From Sphagnum compactum (lineage: Eukaryota > Bryophyta > Sphagnopsida > Sphagnales): a stretch of DNA of 64,000 nt. Below the pieces are notes generated by a model. That model was given only the letters and a program-made list of their open reading frames with translations. It did not search any database and had not been told where the DNA came from. This document shows, one piece after another, positions 36,236-49,652 of this stretch. The translations under genes were made by a program, and so were the position numbers. The stretch spans positions 19,530,001-19,594,000 of the forward strand of contig OZ234494.1 of assembly GCA_965153455.1 (NCBI GenBank). Reading direction: 5' to 3'. Numbering within the stretch: the first letter of the stretch is position 1; every line of letters begins with the position of its first letter.

Positions 36236-39200
36236 CACGAAGCACTAAGACAAATTTTCCTTGGTGTATTTGGAGCCTAAGGCAGCTTACATCCATGAAT
36301 ATCCTTCCTTAAAAGAGATGAGATATTATGCCTAGTAAGGAACAAGGGCAAGGAGAAAAGCACACATAATTGAAAAAAAACATGAAAAACATGAACTCCA
36401 AAAATAACAGGTTGCTCAATTATGGAGAACTCCAATGAGAGAGGTACTACTACACTATCTATAGGGGCTAATCCTCACAAAGAAACAACAAATTATTAGT
36501 AAGTTATATATTGCTCTCAGTATGATTCTGGGTACAATTCTCACTGAGAAGTTGATGTTGAATTGCAAGTCTATAGTAGCATCCAACCAGACTCCTAACA
36601 TTAATAGTTACAAGAGCTGTGATCCCAATGGAATAATTGGACACATACCCAAGCAAGCTGACCTATTCCGTTAGGTCATAATTTTTCTGGTGTATGTTCG
36701 GATGTATATATATATATATATACATAGCTGCAGATTTGAAGGAAGACTTGTTAAACACAAAGTGCGATTGATTCAAGATTTTATGTACAGATTGAAACCC
36801 TATCTTTAGCTCTCAATCAAGTGGCAACTGGACTTATTATGCTTCTTATGGGTTTTAGGGTTTAGGTGAGCAAGTGGAAGGAGCTTGTAATTAAAACCCC
36901 AAGTGTTTTTTTTTTTTTTCCTTTAATTTTCTATGTTTTTTCCTTGAGAGACAATTTTTCATTACTCTTCATCCTCATTCCATCAAAGAATGATATCAAC
37001 AAAGTGGCCCAGAAGCCCTGAATGGCAACCAGTGTATTCAATGATAAGGTACCGCATATGTCTCACCCGATTTATATATATATACATATATATATAGACG
37101 TACATACATATATTTGCATTGCATGGTGTCATTTATAATCTCAATTCGGATGTAATCGACATTTGTATCTTAAATATCTTCAGACGCCATTTTCATCTTT
37201 AAAATATTTTCCGGATATTTCCTCTTTGTGTTATTGAATCTTCTACATGATATTTATGAATGATTGAATTTTTAGATAAAAATGTTTCTCATACCTACAG
37301 AGATATATTATGTATCCAGATCTCAATGATTATTTATTTACTTATTTATTTATTTAAGTTTACGTCACTTGTGCAAGCACAAACAATGTGGGCATTGGCT
37401 ACTAGTAATGGGGTTTTTTTTTTTTTTTTTTTTGTTTCACTCTGTTAGAATATATATATATATATTTATCTCCAAGAATGGCTGAAAAAAATATCCAAAT
37501 CCTAAGTTTAGAACAATAACATTTATGACATTTACTTTGTAAAAGTGAACAAGTTGTTTTCTCAAGATTTTTGAAACTCAATATTGTGTCCATCTAATAA
37601 TAAATCTCTTTCTTTCATTCAAGTATTTTCTTTGTCAAAAATATGTTATAGTTTTTAAATATGGTGGTGCAAGATTGAGCCACAAAAATTCTTAAATTAT
37701 TGTTGTTTCAGCACTTAGCATTTTGAACTGGTTTATATGACCAAATCCAATGGGTAGAGCCATACTTTAGGGTAGTATATTTATTTATTTATTTATTATT
37801 TTATTTCTGAACTGGATCATGTTTTGAAACTTTTTTATTGCAAATATTGAAGGTGGAGATTAGCATATATATAACCTTGTGAGGATATGAAATAGCCTAC
37901 AACATTCCTAATGATGAGGTAGAATTGTAGAATATCTCCACATAGCCAAGCATGATAATGGCCATTTGGTCACACCCAACTCACAGCCACCCGCCACCAG
38001 CATTGTTTCCCATTGATGAAATTTCACCAAAAATTCAAAAATCAACAAAAATAATGAAGTGATTTTTTCAGCACTTCAATCACATAGAAGTTTTTTTTTT
38101 TTAAAAGGTAAAATTAGGCAAATTTCTATATTTGATTTTCAATTGGTAGCTAGAAATATAAAAAATATGATTAATGATTTATACATATGGGTTGAAAATA
38201 TGACACAAAAAATTGGTTTCAAATTTAAAACATTAGCACCAATGAAAAGTTAAGTCAAACTTTGGTGTGTGAAAATCACTTATTAGCTTCAAAATCATTT
38301 CGAATTCCAGTGATGAGAATTTCGAAGAATTGGTATATGGGTCATTTTTTATAGTTTTCTATAAGCTACTTATTGATTTTGCATAATCCTTCATATGGTC
38401 ATCCTTGATTAATTCCACAGATATTTTCAAATATAACTGCTTCATTTCCAAGCTTATCTATTTCATTTCTTTCTTCACAACTACATCTTTTTATTATAAT
38501 TATCTCACTCTTTTTGTAATAACTACTTTTTATCCTTATAGTTATTGTACCCCTTTCCTTTCCCACCAAAATGGATATAGAAAAACAAGTCAACATGTGC
38601 CTTTTCATGTTCATGATATTTATATTAATTGAAATTAAATTTAACATTGAGATAAATAATGATGAATTATTGATAATCGTATGGGAACATAATAGGAAGG
38701 AAAATCATTAGTGGTAGTGTGTAGCAACATAGAGCCCAAGTTTTATTTGAAAAAACTAGCAATGAATAGAGAAACATGACAAGTGTTTTGGTAAGGAAAA
38801 TCAATGCATAATTATAATATGAAAAATTTGTAAAAAAAAAAGGTAAAGAAGAACCCTCTTCATGTCATTGCAAAATGTGTGGAGATTATAGTTTTTTGAA
38901 TCCAATTTGAAAAATTATCATAGTATATTCATGTGCCATATATAATATTATGATGAAATAGGAACATGACTATTTGGTTCATGATTGGAAGAAAGTTGTC
39001 AAGGATTCACACTGAATGGAACAACTTTTCATGACATTAAAGTTTTTTAAGAAGTTGAGCAAAGACTTTAAGATATAAAATTGCAAGTTTGATTGTTTGA
39101 AGAACAATTTTTGGTTGAAAGGTTGCGTGGTTTGAAAATGAATGAACATCCTTTTTTTCATCATAATGAAGATGATGACAAAAAATTATATTTCTAATAT

Positions 39201-39639
39201 GAATTAGAATGTGATGGAGTTCGACAAATATAAATTTCTTCATAACTTTCTTTCCATGACAATCGACATTTTGAAAACATTGTCAAACTGGTTTCATAAT
39301 AATCCATGTGAGGAACATCCAAAGTCAAGGTATCATGTTTAACAAAAGCATTACAATCATTGATATGAGTGATTACATCAAGATGCATATCTCATATGAG
39401 TGAAAACTAAAATTCCACATCAAGCCAAAGGTGAATGGTGGACCAACTCCAAAAAGAAAAGAAAAGGTAGGTACATTAGGCTCATTGGTAGGTTTGTAGA
39501 TAGGTGTGAACATCATAATAGACACCACTTTTTTTATTACACAAATTATGGAATTCTACAAAACCTTATTGGAGGTAGGTAGTCAAAGATTATACATATA
39601 TATAAAGTAGGTTTGATAAATTATTAATCATTAAAACCA
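36236..39639. other. AT-rich DNA with simple repeats; no gene
   Basis: Contains a TA run (36705-36723), a T-run (36907-36920), TATA-type repeats (37073-37098), a 23-base T-run (37411-37433) and tta/ttat repeats (37332-37354, 37781-37799). No coding region or RNA gene was recognised. Confidence 0.6.
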
Positions 39640-41040
39640 ATTTAGTTTTTTTTGGGGGGGCATAAATGAATTTATTCATTGCGAGGAAAAAGGAACCATA
39701 AAGGACCCCACCACATGGGAGTGCCAATAAGCATTCAAAGAAACCTAACTAATGAAACCCTTATGGGGGTTGTCATAGCACCATCTAATGAACTTGCCCT
39801 CTTTCACACAAATAACATGATTCCTTCACCATCCTTTATCAAAGTTTTCCAATATTTTATGTTCAAAAGTTGAGGATTGGCTTATATTTTTTACACAACT
39901 TCTTTAGGCAACCCTCCCATAATCAAGCAAGGCATCCCAAATGACTTTATGCATCTTAAAACCATCACATTTCACATTGTTAATGACCAAATTGTAACGT
40001 TCAATCCAAAATAGACCATAAAATGATGCTTTCAAATAAAGATTAGACATTTTCCACATGATGAAGGTGCCTTGGTACTTTAGAAGCGAAAATAACATGT
40101 TTCCATTGCATTGGAGAAGCAAGGTAAAATGGTTTAGCCCCATTGACCAACTTGCACACAATAGTCTTTGTGTAATTTCAGGCTTGTTGTGCATATCTGC
40201 ATTCCCATAACTAATGCATGATGGATTCTTTTTCATTTTCGCATAACAAGTAGCCTGGGTTGATTAAACCATTTGCTTTAACTCTCCACAAATTCATCGC
40301 CACGGCCTTGTTCTAAACAACACAAATGAAGCTAGCTTCTTTCTTGCTATGCATTTTGCTACATGTGTTGGCACATTTAAGCTTGAAGGAGGAGGACAAC
40401 AATTTGGACCATTTTTTTTCCACAATGTTCACCTTCGATTTAGCCATTCTCAACATCTTTCTACCTAGTGTAGTTGTAAAGGAGAGGAGAGTTCCCCTCC
40501 TTTCCACACATATGTATTGGGGTGAAGTTCTAAGGAGCTTACTTTGCCTATGCACTTTTTTCGGGCCTCTCACCACTTCATTCATTAATTCTAACAAATG
40601 CCACCTTGTTTTTCCTGCTATGATCGTTACCCATTTCTATCCCTTCTATTTCTATGGGGGTCAATGTCTCAGATTGTGAACTTACTATGAAAGTTTTCAC
40701 CTTTTGCAAATGCAAAGTTGTTGCATCTCACACCCAAGCACCAGTTGGAACATTGCAAAAATTTCACAAATCACCATAGGTCTCTCATTATCCTCAAATA
40801 GTCTAATGCACTCCCCATTGGCACCGTGGTTATCCCATGACCTTAATTGATTCCCGCACATTTTTTTTAATTTGGCAGCAATTCTCCTATAAACAAGTTC
40901 TTCTTTCAAAGACAAAACAAACTTGTCACCCATCTCTTCAATAGAAGCACATCTACCTTTTGCTACCGCCCATACATCCTCTTTTGTTGCCCACCCCAAT
41001 GAGTGTAGTTTTGTTGTTCTATTTTTAGAAAAGCCCATCC
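39640..41040 (-). mobile_element. LINE-type retrotransposon 3' fragment (zf-RVT region)
   Basis: Minus-strand frames at 41038-40697, 40597-40313 and 40236-39904 appear to be pieces of one former protein, broken by frameshifts and stops. The middle and end match the zinc-binding domain found after plant LINE-type reverse transcriptases: a Cys/His cluster (YLLCENEKES, then LWECRYAQQAWN) followed by GLFWIERYNLVINN, which corresponds to the family's TIWIERND.VF motif. The reverse transcriptase domain itself was not found upstream. It is a dead 5'-truncated copy. Confidence 0.65.
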
Positions 41041-43054
41041 CAAGGCTAAATTCCTTTGTTCCACCATAAGCTTAATGCCAAGATATCACTAGGGTTTTGA
41101 AGAGAATGTTTGAAATTCAGCTCATCCCTAACCTTAAAGCAATAATGAATCATTTTCTTTAGTGACCCAAATTGTTTCATTATGTTACCATATAGCACCA
41201 GAGTCAAATCATTCAGCCATAATTGGTTTCAAGGAAACTTCAAAATGACATAATTTTCTAAATTGAAAATCCAATTGTGTATATTAGGTCTTTAAAAATC
41301 AAATTTTGCTCATTTGTTGGCTTTGCATGTAACGGACATACCATGTATAATGTGGTTTCCATTTGCTTTCATATTTTGAAGAATGTTCCCAAGGTGGTAC
41401 TTTGAACTATGAGTTCAATTAATGGGAATTTCATGAAAAATTCTTAGTTTAAAGTTGTTGTGTGAACTTGCCGTAAGGGCTCGAGCCATTGCATGGTGAA
41501 GCATTCGTTCATGTTGTTTCCTTTGATTAACTTAATGCACATATTATTTTGTTGTAAGTTTGGAGGGAATCGAGTTCAATTACTTTATTTTGTCGAGGGT
41601 AAGAATTGAGAACTAGATTATACCCAAAATAGTTAAAACATGGAAAAAAAATTCATTTTGCAAAGATGCAATGCTCTTCAATTCTTCAAGCAGGAAAATT
41701 CATTTGTTATTCATAGTCAATTCACATAATATAAACAATATATATTTAACTATCATATTGTTGTTTAAAGTTTGCCATACACACATTGTGAAAAATCATG
41801 TAGTAGTTGAATATAGATTCCCATAATGGTTGAAAATTTAATATTTATGATCACTAGTTGATTTAAAACTATTGATTATCGCAAGTGCAAACATATGTAT
41901 GACATTTTGAGAAGCAAAAAAGAGATGTTTTTCTTATGCATCTTGTTGCCCTTCTATCATTACAACGTAGATATTCCTCATTCAATAAAAATAGAAAATT
42001 AGAAATCATATATATATGGGCCATAGCATTACAATAACTTTAGAAATAAAAAACTTGGCAATGATGAATGCAGTGAAATGTAGGACTTAAAATTTTTGAT
42101 AAAAATTTCAAAAAAAAATCACTTCTTGAATGATTCTACACTTTTATGTCATGTTCGATTTTTGTTTCATAACTTGGGTTGTTGTGAAGTTACCAAACAA
42201 CCAATGCGATTTTTTTTCCCTTCTCACGATTACAAATGAACAAAAATACTTGAATGATAGAATGCTTGAACATTCATAATAAGTGTACATGCAATGAATC
42301 AATTATAAACAAAAACAAAGCTTTCATACACATGTGGTAGTAACATTACAAATTATGTTGTTTTTATTGGGAGATAAAATCATCATTGAAGTTTTAAGCA
42401 TGTGATATAATGAGAATGAAAAAATAGTTGTTAAGTCTTTTTGCATCATCTACTTCTAGAAAAACATCATCATTGCCATTTAAGAAGCCACCCAACACCC
42501 TAGAGATGTACTAAATATTTGTATTCTATTTACCATTCTTTTGGAAAGCTTTTAATGTTGCTTGCACTAGACTCATCTCCCCCTCACCCCCCTCTTAGAT
42601 CTCCATTAGATTGTGCAAGTACATGTTTCAAACTTTTTGAACTTTTTTTTTTGGGTAATAGAAACAAACGATTGAAATAATTTGTTAGAACATATAATGT
42701 GGTAGGGATAGGGTTCAAGTTAGATTTTAATTTTTTAATTTCTTTTCTTGTGATACCCTGTGGATATATCACGAGATTTTTTTTAAAAAAAAAGCAAGCG
42801 TATTGAAAATTGAAACACCGACATGGGCGGGCATTACCTTTTTCAAAATGCTCACCCCTCCCAGAGGAAAAATCCACCTTGTGCTTTACATTTATGAAGA
42901 AAATTGAATTTTTTTCCAAACCCTTTTTAATATTTTTCCTCTCAAATTAATAAGGTTCAGACCAGTGTTGTGCGGTTATTTGAACTTTAAAATAATCGAC
43001 GGTTATGGTTCAAATTTTTGTTATTTTCTGACCCAACATTTAGGGTTTAGGGTT
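41041..43054. other. Intergenic, no gene
   Basis: AT-rich sequence with scattered short frames and no motif. Just before the small inverted-repeat element there are two telomere-like units (tttagggtttaggg, 43039-43052), too few to be a telomere. Confidence 0.5.
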
Positions 43055-43350
43055 TATATGTGCACATAGTTGTTATTCCAGGCAGTACTTTTTTTTCTAC
43101 TGCCTGGTTCATTTTTTTCCTTGTCTGCCCTTGACGAGATCCAAATTTTTCTCCAAGAAGATTGACGATGCCCAAACACGCTTTGGATCATGTTATGAAA
43201 CGCAAAGTTTGCTGGGCTTTGCAATGGACTTGTAAACTTGTATAACAAGACCCAAAGTGTGTATGGGCAGCACCAAACACATCTTGGACAGGCAAAAGGG
43301 CAGTTAGGAAAAAGAAGAAGAAGCAGGCATAACAACTATGTGCACATATA
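43055..43350. mobile_element. MITE-like element with 22-bp perfect inverted ends
   Basis: The left end, tatatgtgcacatagttgtt and on to position 43076, is the exact reverse complement of the right end (43329-43350), and similarity continues inward (aggcag/gcaggc, ttgtctgccc/gggcag). The interior is non-coding. Size (296 bp) and structure fit a miniature inverted-repeat element. The flanking duplication was not resolved. A related stretch at about 43550-43690 repeats the interior in direct orientation. Confidence 0.7.
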
Positions 43351-43809
43351 ATTTTAGGGTATTGCCACTAGCTTCCCCTCATGTTGCACAAACCAGACCT
43401 AAACATCCGAAGAGCAGCCAACAGAGACAAATTTTCATCCAATTAGGATGACCATGGATGGCATGACATAATACCTGATATCGAGAATGGTATTAAACGG
43501 AGGGATGTTAAATCAGCAATAGATCCTAAACCCTCAAAACCCTAAACCCTAAAGTGCTGCCTGCTTATTCTTTTTTCTTCTTGTCTGCCCCTGGCTTTGA
43601 CTCTTTTTTTGTTTTTGGAGAAAAGGATGATGCCCAGACATAAATTTTGGGTCTTGTTATGCACACTTTGGCCATGTGTAACCAGAAAAAGGAATACTTG
43701 AAATATAGACAAGAGTTTATGAAATTCACATTTCAACACCCGAAATGATCTCATAAACATAAGATTGGTAGTGTCCTCGCTATTTGTGTTGATACCCGGT
43801 GCAAGCCTA
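43351..43809. other. Diverged second copy of the MITE interior
   Basis: From about 43530 the words aaccctaaaccctaaa, cttgtctgccc, gatgatgcccagac and gtcttgttatg parallel 43039-43200. This suggests tandem or nested insertion of the same family. No gene. Confidence 0.55.
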
Positions 43810-44579
43810 TCTACTTATATAATATCCTTGGGTGGTCGTCCTTGCCATCCATCCATCCCATAGTCCATCCCATCATCCATCCGTCCCTCCATCCATCCAA
43901 GGCAAAGAGGGGGGGGAGGGCGCGGGCCCTTCTTAAATTGCAAAACTCCATTGTTTCAGGGAATTGCCCATTCTGCCCTATTTATAGCACAATAGGTATC
44001 CATCTTGATATGAAGGGGTATTGGCCCATAATAAAAATTTCACGCAGGCACTGAGGAAGGCTCGGTATGCAATCAGTGCAGCCAATTTTTTCCTTTTCTG
44101 GGTTTTGGGGAGAGGAGGAAAGGGAGAAAAATTTTCTTTTTTCTATTGGGGGTGGGGGTCCCGTCATCCATCCATGGAATGGAGGAGACAATCATGTGAC
44201 AATTTATCTCATAGTAAGGAGGTAGTTGTCAGAAGGGACCGACCGAGGGACCGACCCCAGGTCGTCCCTAGCAGTGTTGTTTTTTATTTTGTTTTTCTAA
44301 GATTTTTTGTTTGTAGCCACAATGGGGATCTTCCATAGAAAAATGTGGCGACCTTCCTCAAGAAGATTGTGCCAAAACTGGCTATAAAGCCGGATATGAA
44401 GTAAACAACTGTAATCATGCTTCTATATCTTTGACTACACACTCAAAACCAACCAAATATATTTGATAATTTTGTCTTTTTTTGCTCGCCCCCCCCCGCC
44501 CCCCCCCCCCGGCCCCCCCTCGCCCCCCACTCACTTTTGGGGGACTTCAGAGTGTCCGAAGGTCACGGGTACCCACTAG
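43810..44579 (+). mobile_element. Non-autonomous Helitron (770 bp)
   Basis: It starts TCTACTTATATAATATCC after an A and ends CTAG before a T. The 3' hairpin is GTGTCC-GAA-GGTCAC (44552-44566, one T-T mismatch), with a 9-nt spacer to CTAG (44576-44579). The last 40 bases are nearly the same as those of the 4408-5212 element. Near the 5' end there is an array of ccatc units (43846-43895). A G/C-homopolymer block (44490-44530) lies before the hairpin. The frame at 44021-44338 has no motif. Confidence 0.85.
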
Positions 44580-46324
44580 TATAGTATATATACTACGCCA
44601 AAATGGGTTCTAACAGCAAATTTATGTTTCAGAATTTGATGGTTTCATGAAAATTCATCTTTTAGTGTGGATGAGTCAATCTCTAAATTAGCCTTTCAAA
44701 ATAGCATTGAACAAATATAGAAGTGTTTTGTTTAAGAATTTGATTCCAGTTTCAAAAGAATTGAAACTTTTTATTGTTGAAAAATTAAGCTCTAAAATGT
44801 GGCTTTGAAATTTTTGTAATACAATTGAATTTATATAATACTCATGTGACAGTTCGAACTTTTTGGAGTTGAAGAATTAATGCAATTTTCAAATTTCAAA
44901 ATAGCAATCAACAAACACTAAAAATTTAAGTGTTTCAGTGTGCTTTAGCCTTTCTTTGGCCTTCCCCTTTGTCTTTGGTGCGATGATTCTGGCCATCAAT
45001 CTTGAAGACCACTTAAACTAGAACTTCCAAACATTCAAAAGTGACAATTTTTCATTTCTCATCCAAAGGAAATTATGTTTTTATTAAGAAAAATCTAGCT
45101 TGAAATCTCTAGAACTACAATGAATTGGATTTTCCAAATTCCAATTTACACGATTTCTAGGAGGTGCTGCGGCCATTAGTCCCCTTTATTTTAAAGTATG
45201 ATAGTGTTGATCAACTGTCAATTTAGTGTTAATTATGAAATTCAAAATTCAAATCTTTTTATGACAATCTTTCTTCCTAGATGACCTTCATTAGGAAAAA
45301 AAAAAGGAATGAAAATGGCAATGGCCCACCAAGAAAAGTTGGCCCAATTTCCTGGGAATAACAGGTTGCCTGAAAGGCAAATAGGCCCAAGTTCCTCCAT
45401 TGAACATGGCTACTCAAGGCATATAAGCCCTTGAGTTCTCTTGACCAAACACGTTTCCCCATCTTCCCAAGCAAACTGTGTTATTTATCTAGGGCAAATT
45501 TTGTATTCGCATAGAATTTAGACCCATTTACAAGTTCCTTATGAAAACATCAAATTTCTTCAAGTTCCTTTCTGTTCTCCCTGGACAACTTGCTTCCACC
45601 GAATTTTCTTCTTTGGGCAACTGTGCCAAAGAAATGAGTCCAACTTGCATAAGGACTAAACCCATAAATCTTATCCTTAAGCACTTTTTCTCTTCTTTTT
45701 TTCAAATTTTTCATATTGCACCAAACGTGGTGGTTAGCCATAAGAGGATTTAGTCAAATATGACTAAATGTTTAAAATATAGATAGGAATCCTATTCCAT
45801 GTTGACGAACCACTAGAACCTATAGGCTAAATATGGCAATTTCAAAAGAAGAAAAGCTAGAAATCTACCCAAATCTTCCAAAAAATTTGACAATTTCATA
45901 ACTTTCCTCCTTGAAACATGATGACTTTTTTGAAAATTTTCAAAAAGTTCCGTTGCCCATGTTGTCTAAGATTTGTTCTTCAGTGAAATGGAAAAATTTT
46001 GTCACAAAAGAAATCACTGTACTTAACCATTGCAATATGCATATTTATTTTATGAATATGATTTTTAAAACTTAAAATATTTGTCATAACTTCGGTATAG
46101 TAAATAAAATTTGATAAACCTTTTTTTCATTGAACATTTCTTTGGCAAAACCATCAAACCCAATGTTTCGTTTGAATGATTGCTCCTAGTTAGGAAAGAT
46201 GCTAAACCACCCCCAGCAAGCAGTGTTTGATGCAATTCTTGATCGATAGTGCTCAGCCCTACATATAGAGTCGTGTGATTATGCTATAGGGTATGACTGG
46301 TTTGACCTTATTTTTAGGGTAAAT
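44580..46324. other. Intergenic, no gene
   Basis: AT-rich, with frames under 75 residues that carry no motif. No structured repeat was recognised. Confidence 0.5.
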
Positions 46325-46650
46325 AAGAAATAACATTGATATTAGAGTTATCCGTAAAGTAACCCTGTCTTCACCCTATCTCTGGGCCCCCTTTTACCCC
46401 CTATCCCCTCTTTCAGTGGTATCCGCAAAGTAAAGACATTTTATTAAATCTCAGTACGAAATGCTGCAACTGAGTATGAAATGCTGATACTCAGTATTTA
46501 ATGCACAAGGTTCGAGACTAATTATAGTAGTTGTACAGTTATGATCACTGAAAATATATGTAGAAGCAGTGGAGGCGCTCAGGAGAAAGGGAAGACAGGA
46601 TGAAACTCAGTTTACCACCAAAATTGGTGGTTTTCTGAGTTTCATCCCCC
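46325..46650 (+). repeat. Dispersed repeat, copy 2, with strong terminal hairpin
   Basis: Matches the reverse complement of 29805-30130. At its right end (46598-46647) a 50-nt sequence folds back on itself: a 13-bp outer stem (ggatgaaactcag/ctgagtttcatcc), a TTT/TTT internal loop and an 8-bp inner stem (accaccaa/ttggtggt). Copy 1 keeps only part of this hairpin. Confidence 0.78.
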
Positions 46651-47139
46651 GTTGAATGCTATTGTACTTTTTTAAACTTTTTTCTCACCCTGTGTATGAC
46701 CAAACTCAGGATTTTGGTATCTCACCCTCTTTGGAGAAGGTGTTGGATTGGAAATCAGTATAGGAAATAAGAACATACAAAACAAAACAAAAAGAGATTT
46801 TTTGCACAAGTAGAATTGTGTTGTGTAGTTTGACACAAACCACACATGATGCAAAAAAGGTGAAAGAAAACAAGCTCAGAAATATGGTAGGCAAAGTTGG
46901 TTTAGAGGGATATTTAGGTGAGACGTCAAACACTCCACATCAAACTTTGTCCATCACATCGTTAGGGCACTTGTGTGATACCTACACAAAATTGTGCAAG
47001 CTTTGACTAATTTTCTGCAAAAGAAGAAAACAAATTTAAAGAAAACCCTTCAAATATTTTTTTAAATGGTGGGTCAAGATTTGTGTTTTCATAAGGGGGA
47101 CTCAAAATATGCAGAACGATGGAAAACTACTTATGCTCC

Positions 47140-47737
47140 AGACAAAATAAGCCCAGGCAGTGTGTTAGATAGAACTTGGTGGGAGAGGGCTAATAGTAAA
47201 CTCAGTTGGACCAATCAAACTATCTACCCAATCAGAAACAGGGAGCAGTCAATAAGTATGATTTGACTGTGTTTATTAGACAGCTCAAGGGCTCCTACGG
47301 GGCTCTGAAAGCTGTACACTTTTCAGGGTCCCTGCAGTCGTTGAGTGCATTCACTGAATTGGACTGATGAACCTCATCCAAGATTTTCAGTGCAGGGTAA
47401 CATACTGAGCATTGGTGGAGATGCTCTTAGAGCTTGTCACATTCGTTCAAATTTGACAATATATTCTGGATGCTCTTAGGGCTTGTTGCATTCATTCAAG
47501 TTTGACAATCTATTTTCCCCAATGCTCTTAGTGCGTGTCACATTCATTTCAAATTTGAGAATATATTTTTTGGTCGGGCTCCACCAATGGCTCAGTATGT
47601 GGCCCTGCACGGGAAATCTTGGACGAGGTTCATGAGTCCAATTCAATGGTTCTACCAGAAGACTCCCAGGACCCTGAAAATATACACTTTTTCAGGGCTT
47701 TCAGAGCCCTGGAGGAGTCCTGGACAAGTCTAACTAA
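47140..47737. mobile_element. Foldback (long inverted repeat) element
   Basis: The left arm (about 47275-47423) and right arm (about 47575-47737) are imperfect reverse complements over about 150 bp, including gagcattggtggagatgc against gctccaccaatggctc and the ctttcagagccctgg against gggctctgaaag blocks. Between them lie three tandem units (see 47424-47575). The leftmost 140 bp recur in reverse orientation at 59700-59830. No coding capacity. Confidence 0.75.
47424..47575 (+). repeat. Tandem repeat inside the foldback element, three units of about 50 bp
   Basis: Each unit begins gatgctctta or atgctctta, continues cattc.ttcaa and ends in a ttttt or tctgg stretch (starts near 47420, 47470 and 47522). 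Confidence 0.8.
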
Positions 47738-49652
47738 TGGCTCTACCATGAGAGCCTCTGTCTTGAAAATAAGGTATTACATTTAATGTTCTACTATGAA
47801 CTCAAGGTATATTGGATGAAAGTTTGTTGATTTTATGAAAAACCATATATATATATTTTTCACATTTGTATTAAGAAATTTTCTCAATATGAATATTAAC
47901 ATGAATATTTAGAAACTAAAATTTTCTAACCCTCTTAAAATTCATTGTGGTTATGTACAAATTTAAAGCATAGTTCCATTGTCTTTTGTTTAATCGTACA
48001 AATGAATATAAAGTTGTAAATAATCATATTGTTTTAAAAAATCCAAGTTTTTCAAACTTGAATATAAATTTTTCTTAGCAATGTGCATGAGGTACTTCAA
48101 TGTTTGAAACAAACATCAATATTGAATGAATATAATTTAGATGGAAAGATTTTTTATTTTTAATCTCATTTTTATTTTTTAAGTTTAAAATTTTGGCAAC
48201 TCTTTTTTTCTTTTTTGTCACATCTTGGGTAAATAAGTTTTTCATGAAAGGTGTTTTGTTATGGTGTTTAATGGGAGTATGTGTAGATAAAAAAAATGTC
48301 CAAATTTTCGTTTGTCTTTTTATTGATACTTATGATTTTTTTTCACATGTGGTCCATGAAAAACAATATTAAAATACAAATTCAAGCCACAAGGTGCCAA
48401 CATTTTGGGAATAATTAATTAGGTGGAAAATGCAACATTTACATGCATAGAATCATAAACATTACACTTTAAATGAATGGAGACATTAATGATTTTTGTT
48501 ATACATTGAAAGTGTGTTTAGTAATTTGAATGCAATATAAATCAGTTTGTGAAAATCTGACCAATATGTTTTTGTTACATTAGATTTGTAGTCATTCCTA
48601 AGGACATTTGCCTATATATTGTTTAATTGAGATCCAGCTTTTGTGGTGCTTTCATCAATTTGTGATTTTAATTGGAATTTATCCATCAAACCTAGTAATT
48701 CTTGTTTTTTTTTGCTTAGTAATTGTCTTTTAAAATGTCAACATTAAAATCTCCCATAATGATGAATGGACAATGTTCGAAAGAATGCTGAATTATAGTT
48801 TGAAGATTTAGGAATGGAGAAATTGAACATGAATGAACTCTACATACACGTACAATATTTTGTTTTTTGTGTATTAATATTAAAAGTTGCTACTATATAT
48901 TCCAAACCATCACTAGTTATTGTATTGAAGTAATTTAAGTGCATGTGTATATGTCCTACATCATCATTAACCCATGACCATCATGAATTAGAATATATGA
49001 ATATTTTGATGAATTTATAAATTTGTGCACATTTTGTTGATGCATGGTGTATTTTTGTTTCTATAAGACATAAGATATGAGACATTTGAAGGTTATGATT
49101 GTGATTGATGTATTCGTAATCTTGGCATAAAGAAATTGTATTCAAGGCTTATATAATTACATGAAAATAATGTAAGTTTTTTAATTAAGGAATTAATAGT
49201 ATCTAAGTCGCAGTTATTTTCGATCTATTCATTTGTATATGTACTCTTGGATTCACATAAAAACTTTCGTGTTAAAGAGGAGTTAACAAATTAAAATAAC
49301 TTTTTCTTTTGTTCGAATGTGAGATAATGTTGTATATGGTAACTCATGTTTTTAAAAGTTAATGGGATAAAAAATCAATTCATTTAGTGATAATCCTTGA
49401 AAAAGATGGATGGTTCTTGCTACTGTAAGTTGAATTGGAAATTGAATTTTTGTTATGATAAATTATTGGGATTTACTAACTTTTATATCTTTGATGATAA
49501 GTTCAATTGGTGTCCATTTTGATTCAATGTTGTTTTAATAATGACTATAAGTTTTTCTTCTGAATGTTCCATTTTAGATTTTTGAAACATTATTCATATG
49601 ATGGTGTTGTCACAATATGTTGTTGATGTTTTAAAATTATTATTAGTTCCAT
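47738..49652. other. AT-rich flank of the Helitron relic; no gene
   Basis: No motif could be read. It may contain the decayed 3' end of the minus-strand Helitron-like element, but no terminal hairpin or end was found. Confidence 0.4.

Noticed and set aside
40326-40679. 117-codon + strand protein with signal-like N-terminus
   Set aside because: It is antisense to the LINE zf-RVT fragment, which has the recognisable motifs.
43039-43052. Telomeric or interstitial telomere repeat
   Set aside because: Only two units, and they lie beside an inverted-repeat element; far too short to be a telomere tract.
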